From the NCBI GenBank assembly GCA_905478555.1, contig CAJQIZ010000013.1, positions 1 through 40,042 of the forward strand: DNA of 40,042 bases. The letters run 5' to 3'. The notes beneath the pieces are model-generated. The model was not told where the DNA came from, did no database searches, and worked only from the letters and a program-made list of their open reading frames with translations. The translations under genes were made by a program, and so were the position numbers. This DNA comes from an uncultured Flavobacteriales bacterium. Its GTDB lineage: Bacteria; Bacteroidota; Bacteroidia; Flavobacteriales; BACL11. Positions 17,777-26,111 of the stretch are shown here, one piece after another. Numbering within the stretch: position 1 is the first letter of the stretch; each line of letters starts with the position of its first letter.

Positions 17777-18233
17777 TATTATTTCCTAAAACACTTTCAT
17801 ATTTACTAATCCAATTTTGTGTAGTCATTTTTTGCATAAGTTCTCCAATCAATTCAAAAGGAATGTCATCCATTTTTTTAAAGCGGATACAGCTTTTTCC
17901 CATATCTAATTTTCTTTTAGAATGTTTTGTGTATTCTTTTACAAACCAATTTAAGAGTTTAGGTGTTGCATAAATCCCCATATGATAGAGTGCTATAAAA
18001 TTCTTTTGAGATGCAACAGAAACAAATGGTAAAGGTACTTCTGGACTACAATGATATCCTTTAGGATAAAGCGAGTGAGGAACTACCCAAGCCGGCATTC
18101 CATATCCTAATTCTTCAGAAAATCCTTCTGGGATATTATTTCTAATTACATCCATTAATTTTGCAAAAATTTCTTTTCTTTCTTCAGGAATATTCTGAAT
18201 ATATTCTTCTATATCTTTTGCTTTAATTTTCAT
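17766..18233 (-). CDS. DUF1801 (YdhG-like) domain protein
   Basis: A 155-residue small cytoplasmic protein of the DUF1801 family. Features seen are the N-terminal helix pair (IEEYIQNIPEERKEIFAKL), the EELGYGMPAWV segment, the strand FIALYHMGIY, and GKSCIRFKKMDDIP before a last helix. The function of the family is not established; no catalytic residues are evident. It is convergent with and overlaps the GIY-YIG gene, and divergent from apbE with only 34 bases between the two starts. Confidence 0.85.
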   Translation of the reverse strand: MKIKAKDIEEYIQNIPEERKEIFAKLMDVIRNNIPEGFSEELGYGMPAWVVPHSLYPKGYHCSPEVPLPFVSVASQKNFIALYHMGIYATPKLLNWFVKEYTKHSKRKLDMGKSCIRFKKMDDIPFELIGELMQKMTTQNWISKYESVLGNNINQ

Positions 18234-18255
18234 AGGAGTAAAGATATAAAAATTC

Positions 18256-18263
18256 TACATTTG
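18256..18263 (+). promoter_or_regulatory. -7 promoter box (TACATTTG) very close to the apbE start
   Basis: An exact TAnnTTTG match ending only 4 bases before the ATG at 18268. With the usual start point a few bases downstream of this box, the transcript would have little or no leader. Confidence 0.45.
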
Positions 18264-18267
18264 CCAA

Positions 18268-19257
18268 ATGAAATATATCTTTTTTGCATTTTTGGCTTTT
18301 CTTTTTTCCTGTTCCTCTTCCGAAGTAAATACTATATTAGTTCAAAACACAGGGCAAACCCAGGGTACTTTTTATCATATTCAATACATGTCGGAAAATG
18401 GTGAGAGTTATAAAAATCAAATAGATAGTTTACTTTTAGAAATAGATTCTTCTCTGTCTAGCTATTTAGATTTTTCTATTATTTCCCGAGCAAATAGAGG
18501 AGAAAAAGTAAAGTTAGATCAGATCTTTTTGAATGTTTTTTATGCTGCTGATAAAGTGTTTTTGGAAAGTGAAGGTTTGTTTGATTGTTCTATTGCTCCA
18601 TTAACTAATTACTGGGGTTTTGGTCCTGATAATGATGTGTTGAAAGTGGATTCCGTTGAGGTTGCAAAGAGATTAAAATTGGTAGATTATTCTAAACTTG
18701 AAATTATAAACGATAGTTTGACACTTCCAACAGGAATGCAGTTAGACTATAATTCCATAGCACAAGGTTATTCAGTAGATTTAGTAGCTGACTATTTATC
18801 TTCTAGAGGTATTGTTGATTACTTAGTGGAGATAGGGGGGGAGTTAACTGCAAAAGGTGTGAATTCAGATTCTGATTTTTGGTGGATTGGAATTGATAAA
18901 CCATCTGAAGAAACAGATTATAATTCTCGTTATCAAATTATTCTTCCTTTAGAAAATTCTTCCTTGGCTACGTCTGGTAATTATAGAAAATATAAAGAAA
19001 TAGATGGAATAAAATACTCGCATACTATTAGTACTGAAACTGGTTATTTTGCAAAAAATAGAATGTTATCCGTTACAGTTATTCATCCTTCTTGTATGTT
19101 GTCGGATGCTTATGCAACTGCTTTTATGTGTATGGGAATTAAAAAAAGTAAAGAATTTGCTAGAGATAATCCAGACTTGAAATTATATTTTGTGTATTCT
19201 GATAAGAATGGAAATTGGAAAACCTTTTCTACTAGAAATTTAGAAATTTCAGAATAG
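18268..19257 (+). CDS. apbE: FAD:protein FMN transferase (lipoprotein)
   Basis: Attaches FMN covalently to a threonine of target flavoproteins such as NqrB/NqrC or RnfG; acts outside the inner membrane. 329 residues with a lipoprotein signal (lipobox ending at C15, FLFSCS). Family motifs are TGQTQGTFYHIQY near the N-terminus, LDYNSIAQGYSVD and the YLVEIGGE strand in the middle, TSGNYRKY, SHTISTETGY and the metal-binding LSDAYATAF near the C-terminus. Its stop is 2 bases from the end of a convergent Cys4 membrane protein gene. NqrM and ApbE are both maturation factors of Na+-NQR in other bacteria, so that pairing suggests NQR maturation, though no nqr genes are in the window. Confidence 0.94.
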   Translation: MKYIFFAFLAFLFSCSSSEVNTILVQNTGQTQGTFYHIQYMSENGESYKNQIDSLLLEIDSSLSSYLDFSIISRANRGEKVKLDQIFLNVFYAADKVFLESEGLFDCSIAPLTNYWGFGPDNDVLKVDSVEVAKRLKLVDYSKLEIINDSLTLPTGMQLDYNSIAQGYSVDLVADYLSSRGIVDYLVEIGGELTAKGVNSDSDFWWIGIDKPSEETDYNSRYQIILPLENSSLATSGNYRKYKEIDGIKYSHTISTETGYFAKNRMLSVTVIHPSCMLSDAYATAFMCMGIKKSKEFARDNPDLKLYFVYSDKNGNWKTFSTRNLEISE

Positions 19258-19259
19258 TA

Positions 19260-19469
19260 CTATTCTTCTTCTTTTTTTTTACACTTTTCTTCTGGTAATG
19301 CTCCACAAAAACTACAAGATTCTCCTTCTTTATTTAAATAAGGACTCTGACTAGCACAAGTTCCGGAAAATTCTCCATTTTTTTTAAGTAATATTTTTAT
19401 TCCAATTCCAGCAAATACAAATACCATAAAACCTATAGTAATTAAGAATAGTGGTAAGAAGTTTTCCAT
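19260..19469 (-). CDS. Small Cys4 single-TM protein, NqrM-like
   Basis: A 69-residue protein with one N-terminal transmembrane helix (about 5-27), then a short soluble tail with exactly four cysteines: C38, C52, C55 and C63 (SGTCAS, SCSFCG, EEKCKK). The tail ends in a charged run. This architecture, a helix followed by four cysteines, is that of NqrM (DUF539), which is needed to insert the iron centre of Na+-NQR. The sequence itself is divergent, and proteins like this are often annotated in flavobacteria only as membrane or secreted protein. It is convergent with apbE (2-base gap) and has its own -7 box. Coding status looks firm; the NqrM link is inference. Confidence 0.78.
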   Translation of the reverse strand: MENFLPLFLITIGFMVFVFAGIGIKILLKKNGEFSGTCASQSPYLNKEGESCSFCGALPEEKCKKKEEE

Positions 19470-19486
19470 GTTAAATTATTTGTCTG

Positions 19487-19494
19487 CAAAATTA
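19487..19494 (-). promoter_or_regulatory. -7 promoter box (TAATTTTG on minus) for the Cys4 protein
   Basis: An exact TAnnTTTG match read on minus, 17 bases upstream of the ATG at 19469. No -33 element is clear. Confidence 0.5.
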
Positions 19495-19514
19495 TAGGTT
19501 TTATTAAGATTAAC

Positions 19515-19522
19515 TAAGTTTG
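19515..19522 (+). promoter_or_regulatory. -7 promoter box (TAAGTTTG) for mazG
   Basis: An exact TAnnTTTG match, 18 bases upstream of the mazG ATG. Together with the minus-strand box at 19487-19494 it makes a divergent promoter pair. No -33 TTG is seen at 17-23 bases. Confidence 0.5.
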
Positions 19523-19540
19523 CATTAAATAATTTATTCT

Positions 19541-20323
19541 ATGCAGGAAAAAACAGAAGCTTTCTCTCGACTTATAACTATAATGGATGAGTTACGCGAA
19601 AAATGCCCTTGGGATAAAAAACAAACTTTAGATAGTTTACGCTACCTAACTATTGAAGAAATGTACGAACTTTCGGATGCTATCCTTGATAAAGATATGA
19701 AAGAAATAAAAAAGGAGTTGGGTGATGTACTGCTTCATATTGTGTTTTATTCTCGTATTGCTTCCGAAACAAATGATTTTGACATTTCAGATGTTATCCA
19801 TTCTCTTTGTGATAAGTTAGTACACCGACACCCTCATATTTATGGAGATGTAAAAGTGAAAGATGAGGTTGAAGTAAAAAGGAATTGGGAATTATTAAAA
19901 CTAAAAGAAGGAAGAAAATCAGTTTTAGAGGGAGTGCCAAAATCTCTACCTGCAATTGTAAAATCTTTTAGGATTCAGGAGAAGGTTAGGGGAATTGGAT
20001 TTGATTGGGATAATAAAACACAAGTTTGGGATAAGGTATTAGAAGAAATAGAAGAGTTAAAAGTGGAAGTTAAAAAAGGAGATGTAGATAGAATAGAATC
20101 AGAATTTGGTGATGTGCTTTTTGCACTCACTAACTACGCTCGATTTATAGATGTAAATCCAGAAGACGCTTTGGAAAGAACTAATATAAGATTTATTAAA
20201 AGATTTCAGATAATGGAGAATTTATTAAATGAAGATCATAAAAAACTAGATGATATGACACTTTCAGAAATGGATGTTTATTGGGAGTTAGCGAAAGCTG
20301 AGTATTATGATCCCATGATATAA
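19541..20323 (+). CDS. mazG: Nucleoside triphosphate pyrophosphohydrolase MazG
   Basis: Hydrolyses (d)NTPs to monophosphate and pyrophosphate, a house-cleaning activity; cytoplasmic, 260 residues, the usual two-domain length. The first MazG domain starts with LREKCPWDKKQT (about 17-28), followed by LTIEEMYELSDAI and KKELGDVLLHIVFY, which supply the metal-binding glutamates and aspartate. The second domain repeats the pattern with EIEELKVEVKKGD and ESEFGDVLFALTNYAR, then DALERTNIRFIKRF. It is divergent from the Cys4 membrane protein gene with a 71-base spacer holding a -7 box on each strand. Confidence 0.96.
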   Translation: MQEKTEAFSRLITIMDELREKCPWDKKQTLDSLRYLTIEEMYELSDAILDKDMKEIKKELGDVLLHIVFYSRIASETNDFDISDVIHSLCDKLVHRHPHIYGDVKVKDEVEVKRNWELLKLKEGRKSVLEGVPKSLPAIVKSFRIQEKVRGIGFDWDNKTQVWDKVLEEIEELKVEVKKGDVDRIESEFGDVLFALTNYARFIDVNPEDALERTNIRFIKRFQIMENLLNEDHKKLDDMTLSEMDVYWELAKAEYYDPMI

Positions 20324-20390
20324 ATTAAATATCGTCTAACTATAAATTAATTAAAATAGTATTCCGTATAGATATTTATAGAAAATATTA

Positions 20391-20398
20391 TACATTTG
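20391..20398 (+). promoter_or_regulatory. -7 promoter box (TACATTTG) upstream of the M43 protease gene
   Basis: An exact TAnnTTTG match, 19 bases upstream of the ATG at 20418. No -33 TTG is seen. It may start the long accessory transcript running to cdd. Confidence 0.5.
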
Positions 20399-20417
20399 TA
20401 AATTATAACATAAAAAT

Positions 20418-22262
20418 ATGAAAAGAATAATATTATCAATCCTAATAATTACCTCACTATTCAGTTATTCTCAAGATAGATGTGGAACTGTTCTAAATAC
20501 TTTAGAATTAATAGAACGATATCCTCAGTATGGTGTTGAAAGAGAAAAAGTTAACGTTCAAACCCTGAAATGGATAAAAGATAATCCAGATCATAATGAG
20601 AAAACAATCATTACTATTCCTGTAGTTGTGCATGTAGTATGGAACACAAATGCTGAGAATATTTCTGATGCACAAATATTTTCTCAAATAGATGTATTAA
20701 ATGCTGATTTTAGAAGAACAAATACAGATGCTATTAACACCCCTAATGTTTGGCAGAATATTGCAATAGATTCAGAGATAGATTTTTGTCTTGCTAATAT
20801 TGATCCTAATGGATCTGCTACAAATGGTATTACTAGAACGCAAACTTCTCAGACTTCTTTTTCAATTAATGGTAGTGATATGAAATCTTCATCAAGTGGG
20901 GGAATTGATCCATGGGATAAGGATGATTATCTAAATATTTGGGTTTGTGACTTAACGGGAGGTATTCTTGGTTACGCAACACCCCCCTCTAATTTTAATA
21001 ATCCTCAAGATGGAGTTGTTATTGGATATAAGTATTTTGGTACCATTGGAACTGTACAGTCTCCATATAATAAAGGAAGAACATCAACTCATGAAGTTGG
21101 ACATTGGCTAAATCTTGACCATGTATGGGGAAATGGAAATAATTGTGGGAATGATAATGTTAGCGATACTCCTACCCAAGAAGAAGAAAATTATTCATGC
21201 CCTAGTTTCCCTCATAATGTCAATAGCTGTGGTACGACTAATGCTAATGGTGATATGTTTATGAATTATATGGATTATACTAATGATGCTTGTATGAATA
21301 TGTTTACTGCAGGGCAAAAAACAAGAATGATCTCAGCAATCAATCAATATAGACCTAATCTGTTAAATCATAATCTATGTAGCGGAAGTACTAATCCTGT
21401 TTCTTGGAACTGTCTTAATGGTGGATGTGTAGATCCTGGTACTGGTAATGGAACTTATAGTAGTTATAATGCTTGTTTTTCTGTTTGTGGATGTACAGGA
21501 AATATACCTCCAATTATAGAGGGTTTCCAAAACGGAACACTACCAAATGGTTGGTCAATTGATAATCCAGATGGTAGTGATACATGGATAATTAATTCTA
21601 GTTATGGTTATAATAGTAGTAGTTCAATATCTATTGAAAATTCAGTATATTCAGCTAATGGGCAGTATGATGATTTGAATTCTCCTATAATGAATTTCTC
21701 AAATGCTAATAATATTAATCTAAGTTTTGATTATGCTTATTCATTATGGACTAATCCTAACTCATCTGAAGTTTGGTCAGATACACTTATTATTTTAATT
21801 TCTTCAGATTGTGGAATAACTTGGCAAAAAATATGGGAAGAAGCTGGAGCTAATTTATCAACTACTACTAATATATTTAATGGATTTGAGTGGTTCCCAA
21901 ACAGTAATAATGATTGGGATTCTGAAAATATTAATTTAAGTAATTACTCTAATCTAGATGGGGTAATAGTGAAATTTAGAAATGTAAACCAATATGAAAA
22001 CAATCTCTTCCTTGACAATATTAATATTACTACAGATGGAAGTACTTATATAGATAAAGTGACTGAAAATAGTATAAAAGTATATCCAAACCCGACTAAT
22101 AAAAATATTAATATCATCCATGATGGTTTAAAAGAAATATATACGATTTTAGGAGAAAAAATATTAGAAACATATGAGAATGAAATTAATGTTTCAAATT
22201 TATCAAAGGGAGTATATTTGATAAAGGTAGACAATATTAGCATTCGTCTTATTAAACAATAA
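20418..22262 (+). CDS. M43 (pappalysin-type) metalloprotease with Cys4 repeat and T9SS signal
   Basis: A 614-residue secreted zinc protease. It has a signal peptide (1-18, SYSQ) and an M43 catalytic domain (about 60-315). The metzincin site is H225-E226-x2-H229-x5-H235 (HEVGHWLNLDH), and the Met-turn is at NYMDY. At about residues 329-357 there is one copy of a four-cysteine module (SWNCLNGGCVDPGTGNG...). This is the same module found thirteen times in the large protein at 35580-38945. A MAM or choice-of-anchor-like beta domain follows (about 367-535), then a type A sorting domain beginning VYPNPT near residue 555. It begins the accessory block and is separated from the arylsulfotransferase-like gene by 22 bases. 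Confidence 0.93.
   Translation: MKRIILSILIITSLFSYSQDRCGTVLNTLELIERYPQYGVEREKVNVQTLKWIKDNPDHNEKTIITIPVVVHVVWNTNAENISDAQIFSQIDVLNADFRRTNTDAINTPNVWQNIAIDSEIDFCLANIDPNGSATNGITRTQTSQTSFSINGSDMKSSSSGGIDPWDKDDYLNIWVCDLTGGILGYATPPSNFNNPQDGVVIGYKYFGTIGTVQSPYNKGRTSTHEVGHWLNLDHVWGNGNNCGNDNVSDTPTQEEENYSCPSFPHNVNSCGTTNANGDMFMNYMDYTNDACMNMFTAGQKTRMISAINQYRPNLLNHNLCSGSTNPVSWNCLNGGCVDPGTGNGTYSSYNACFSVCGCTGNIPPIIEGFQNGTLPNGWSIDNPDGSDTWIINSSYGYNSSSSISIENSVYSANGQYDDLNSPIMNFSNANNINLSFDYAYSLWTNPNSSEVWSDTLIILISSDCGITWQKIWEEAGANLSTTTNIFNGFEWFPNSNNDWDSENINLSNYSNLDGVIVKFRNVNQYENNLFLDNINITTDGSTYIDKVTENSIKVYPNPTNKNINIIHDGLKEIYTILGEKILETYENEINVSNLSKGVYLIKVDNISIRLIKQ
21402..21488 (+). repeat. Single Cys4 module inside the M43 protease gene
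   Basis: It encodes one copy of the W(D/N)C...G-x-C-x-DPG-x-G-x-G-x-(Y/F)-S...C-x3-C module that forms the arrays in the gene at 35580-38945. The two genes are about 14 kb apart. Confidence 0.85.
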
Positions 22263-22284
22263 CTTATTTAATTATTAAAAATAA

Positions 22285-23853
22285 ATGAAACAAAAAATTA
22301 CAATTTTAACACTTTTATTATCATTACAGTTTGCTTATGCACAAAATTTTAACGGTTTTGCCTTGTATAATTCTCAAGGTTCAAATACTACTTATTTGAT
22401 AGATGAAAACGAAAATATTGCTCATACCTGGAACATGTCAACCGAATGTAATTATACAGTTCAATTAAAAAGAAATGGAAATTTAATTAGAGGAACAAAA
22501 AATAATGGAAATATTTTAAGTGGTGCAGCAGATGCTGGAAGAGTACAAGAAATTGCTCCTGACGGAAGTATAGTTTGGGATTATGTTTATTCAACTACTG
22601 ACTATTTAAGTCATCATGATTTAACTTTAGTGGGTGATAATGTCTTGATTACCGCTTGGGAAGTGAAGACATCAACTGAAGTAAATGATGCTGGCTATGA
22701 TAATTCTTCTTCAGATAAATGGCCTACTCATTTTGTAGAACTTGCGGATGATGGAAATGGTGGAGCTACTATTGTGTGGGAATGGCATATTTGGGATCAT
22801 CTGATACAGGATATGGATCCAAATAAACCTAATTATGGAGTAATCTCAGATAACCCTCAATTGATTGATATAAATATGATACAAAGTCAAGGAGGTCCAG
22901 GTGGAGGTGGTGGAGATTGGTTTCATGTAAATGGTGTAGATTATAATGAAGATTTAGATCAAATTATTTTCTCATCTCGTCATGCGTCAGAGATTTATAT
23001 TATAGATCATAGTACAACAACTAATGAAGCTGCTTCTCATTCTGGAGGAAACTCAGGAATGGGTGGAGATATTATGTACAGATGGGGAAATCCAGATAAT
23101 TATAATATGTCTGGAAATCAAGTAATTCCTTCTGCAGTTCATGATGCCAGATGGATTGAAAATGACGGAAGACCTAATGGAGGATTTCTTCAGATATTTA
23201 ATAATAGTGGGGTGAGTAATAGTCAATCTTCAATTGATGGAATTTCAACTCCTTGGGATGCAACTACAGGAAGTTATTTGAGAACTACAGGTCAATCTTT
23301 CGGACCATCTAATTATACAACACGATATGAGTGTGCTTACTCTGCTTCTGGACAGTCTGCTTCAGATAGAATGTCCAATGGAAACATTTATGTAAATGCT
23401 TCTGGAGGACAAGGTGGGGCTGGTGTAATGTATGAAGTAGATTCTTTAGAGAATATTATTTGGGGACCTTATAATGCTCAATCTCCAAAAGGTTTCAGAT
23501 ATGAATGTGATTATCCAGGTATTATTGCTTTAGAACCTTATATGAACAGTGAAACATCATCTTGTTTTAATTCAACTTCTGTAGAAAGTATAAATAAGGA
23601 AGGACTTTCAGTTTACCCAAACCCTACAAATTCGGATATAACTATTGAATTTGAATCGTCTATTAATTCTGATATTAAAATTGGAGTGTATAATACTTTA
23701 GGTCGGGAGGTTTTTAGTCAGCAAATAAATAGTTTCTCCGGGCAATTTAAACAAGAAATAGACTTGAAAGATTTTTCAGAAGGGATCTACATTGTAAATG
23801 TAATAAGCGAAAACGGAAAATTGTTCACGAAAAGAATTTCTTATATTAAATAG
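22285..23853 (+). CDS. Arylsulfotransferase (ASST)-like secreted protein with T9SS signal
   Basis: A 522-residue secreted protein. A signal peptide (1-19, AYAQ) precedes a propeller-like body typical of bacterial PAPS-independent aryl-sulfate sulfotransferases: YLIDENENIAHTW, EIAPDGSIVWDY, the SHHDLTLV histidine segment (near 110), DWFHVNGVDYNEDLDQIIFSSR (about 210-232), then YRWGNP and HDARWIEN. These segments fit the ASST family, which transfers sulfate between phenolic compounds. Catalytic activity is probable but substrates are unknown. A type A sorting domain begins with VYPNPT near 449. The stop is immediately followed by the ATG of CotH 1. Confidence 0.86.
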   Translation: MKQKITILTLLLSLQFAYAQNFNGFALYNSQGSNTTYLIDENENIAHTWNMSTECNYTVQLKRNGNLIRGTKNNGNILSGAADAGRVQEIAPDGSIVWDYVYSTTDYLSHHDLTLVGDNVLITAWEVKTSTEVNDAGYDNSSSDKWPTHFVELADDGNGGATIVWEWHIWDHLIQDMDPNKPNYGVISDNPQLIDINMIQSQGGPGGGGGDWFHVNGVDYNEDLDQIIFSSRHASEIYIIDHSTTTNEAASHSGGNSGMGGDIMYRWGNPDNYNMSGNQVIPSAVHDARWIENDGRPNGGFLQIFNNSGVSNSQSSIDGISTPWDATTGSYLRTTGQSFGPSNYTTRYECAYSASGQSASDRMSNGNIYVNASGGQGGAGVMYEVDSLENIIWGPYNAQSPKGFRYECDYPGIIALEPYMNSETSSCFNSTSVESINKEGLSVYPNPTNSDITIEFESSINSDIKIGVYNTLGREVFSQQINSFSGQFKQEIDLKDFSEGIYIVNVISENGKLFTKRISYIK

Positions 23854-26109
23854 ATGATAATAAAGAGAATTCTGATATTTATATTTGTTGTTTTCAATCA
23901 GATAAATTCTTTTTCACAATCTGATTTTTATGATGTAGATACTGTCAGAGAAATACGCGTCTATTTTCACCAATCAGATTGGGATGCTCTTTTAGATAGC
24001 TTTTATGTACTGGGAGATAATGATAGAGTTCTGGCTGATATTATTATTAATGGTTCCTCTTACGATAGTGTAGGAATTCGGTATAAGGGATTTAGTTCGG
24101 CAAGTGTAAATAGGATTAAAAACCCATTCAATATAAAACTAGATTATATTATTGATGGACAAGATCATCAAGGAATAGATAAATTGAAACTTTCTAATGT
24201 AATTCAGGATCCCTCTTTTATACGGGAAGTGTTGAGTTATGAAATTTCCAGGAAGTACCTACCTTCCTCTAAAGCAAACTTTACAAATTTATATATTAAC
24301 GATACTTTATGGGGTTTGTATACTAATGTAGAATCGGTAAATAAATCATTTTTAATAGATAATTTTGATAGTAAATACAATGCTTTTGTAAAATGTAATC
24401 CGGAAAATTTAAATGTACAAATTTCGGCTGAAAATTCTAATTTGAGTAATACACACGGAACGGATAGTACAAATTATGAATCTTATTATAGTTTGAAATC
24501 TGAATATGGTTGGACAGATTTATATAACCTTATTGATACTTTAAATAATTTTCCGGATAGTTTAGAACAAGTTCTGAATGTGGATAGAACACTTTGGATG
24601 CATGCTATTAATTATTCTCTTGTCAACTTTGATTCTTACATTGGTTATGGTCAGAATTATTATTTGTATAAGGATAGAACAAAACAATTCAATCCTATTT
24701 TATGGGATTTTAACATGTCTTTTGGTAGTTTCAGATTAACGGATGCTTCTCAATTGTATTTTAACGGATTTGATATTTTTCAGGCACAGGAGATGGATCC
24801 TTTAATCCATCATAATTTTATCTCTGTAGCTCCAAGGCCATTAATGAGAAATTTATTTTCAGATGAGAGAAATAGGAAGATGTATTTGGCTCATATCCGA
24901 ACTATAATGCAGGAAAATTTCATAAATCAGGATTATTATCTGAGAGGTCAACATTTTCAAAATTTGATTGATACTCATGTTCAAAACGATACTAATAAAT
25001 TTTATTTGTATTCTGATTTCACTACTAATCTTACTAATCAAGTTTCATTAGTGGCATCTATTTGTCCTGGAATTACACAGTTAATGGATGCTCGTTCTAC
25101 TTATTTAAGTTCTTATTCAGGATATTCTGGAGAGCCATCTATTAGTAACATTTCAACTTCTCAAAATATTAGTTTAGGAGATAATCTATGGATAACAGCT
25201 GAGATTTTTGACGCTACTTATGCAAGAGTATCTTATCGATTTGGAGAAAATCAAAGATTTAAAAATCAAGAAATGTTTGATGATGGAATACATAATGATG
25301 GAGCGTCTGGAGATGGAGTTTACGGATGTAAGATTAGTAATTGCAGTAATGCAATAGATTATTACTTTTATGCAGATAACGATAGCTCAGGGGTTTTTTC
25401 TCCTGTAAGAGCAGCTTATGAGTATTTTTCATATCAGTTTGGTGTAAGTTCTGGTGATTTGGTGATCAATGAAGTGATGTCTAATAATGTAAGTACAGTT
25501 ACAGACAATAGTGGAAAGTTTGAAGATTGGATAGAACTTTATAATACTACAAATTTTCCAATTTCTACACATGGATTATTTATAACCGACACAATTACTA
25601 ATCTCCATAAATGGAATTTACCAAATCATATAATTTTACCAAATTCTTATTTTATTATCTGGGCGGATGAAGATGGAAGTCAAGGTGCAGAACATGCAAA
25701 TTTTAAACTTTCTAATTTTGGAGAGCGACTTATATTATCTAATTCCGACAGCTCTATTATCGATTCTATAACTTACCTACCTCAGTTAGAAGATGTTTCT
25801 TTTGCCAGAAACCCAAATGGAACAGGACCTTTTAGTATGATGCCTCCAACTTTTAACAAAAACAATAACACTACTGCAACTGAAGATATTCCCGTATCAT
25901 CTTATGTTTGTTATCCAAATCCATTTTCAGATAAATTAAATGTTATATCTGATGACGGATTTTTTGTGATGGATATTTTTGGTAGAATAATTCTAGAGTC
26001 AAATCATTCAGAAAAAATAATAAATACATCTTCTTGGAGTGACGGACTTTATTTTGTACATTTGAAGGGTGGTAGTAACACGACAATTAAACTAATTAAA
26101 ATCAATTAA
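23854..26109 (+). CDS. CotH-family secreted protein kinase 1 with lamin-tail domain
   Basis: A 751-residue secreted protein. A signal peptide (1-22, NSFSQ) is followed by a CotH kinase-like domain (about 28-400): the VGIRYKGFSS start strand, NPFNIKLDYI, DKLKLSNVIQDPSFIREVLSYE, then FDSY...NYYLYKD and LWDFNMSFG (about 283-291), which carries the expected metal-binding Asp. A linker domain (about 425-530) precedes a lamin-tail domain (about 534-675, starting LVINEVMSNN) and a type A sorting domain (from about 686, CYPNPF). CotH in Bacillus phosphorylates spore-coat proteins; here the target would be at the cell surface. It abuts the ASST-like gene and precedes the propeller gene by 2 bases. It is paralogous to the protein at 27400-29598. 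Confidence 0.9.
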   Translation: MIIKRILIFIFVVFNQINSFSQSDFYDVDTVREIRVYFHQSDWDALLDSFYVLGDNDRVLADIIINGSSYDSVGIRYKGFSSASVNRIKNPFNIKLDYIIDGQDHQGIDKLKLSNVIQDPSFIREVLSYEISRKYLPSSKANFTNLYINDTLWGLYTNVESVNKSFLIDNFDSKYNAFVKCNPENLNVQISAENSNLSNTHGTDSTNYESYYSLKSEYGWTDLYNLIDTLNNFPDSLEQVLNVDRTLWMHAINYSLVNFDSYIGYGQNYYLYKDRTKQFNPILWDFNMSFGSFRLTDASQLYFNGFDIFQAQEMDPLIHHNFISVAPRPLMRNLFSDERNRKMYLAHIRTIMQENFINQDYYLRGQHFQNLIDTHVQNDTNKFYLYSDFTTNLTNQVSLVASICPGITQLMDARSTYLSSYSGYSGEPSISNISTSQNISLGDNLWITAEIFDATYARVSYRFGENQRFKNQEMFDDGIHNDGASGDGVYGCKISNCSNAIDYYFYADNDSSGVFSPVRAAYEYFSYQFGVSSGDLVINEVMSNNVSTVTDNSGKFEDWIELYNTTNFPISTHGLFITDTITNLHKWNLPNHIILPNSYFIIWADEDGSQGAEHANFKLSNFGERLILSNSDSSIIDSITYLPQLEDVSFARNPNGTGPFSMMPPTFNKNNNTTATEDIPVSSYVCYPNPFSDKLNVISDDGFFVMDIFGRIILESNHSEKIINTSSWSDGLYFVHLKGGSNTTIKLIKIN

Positions 26110-26111
26110 TT

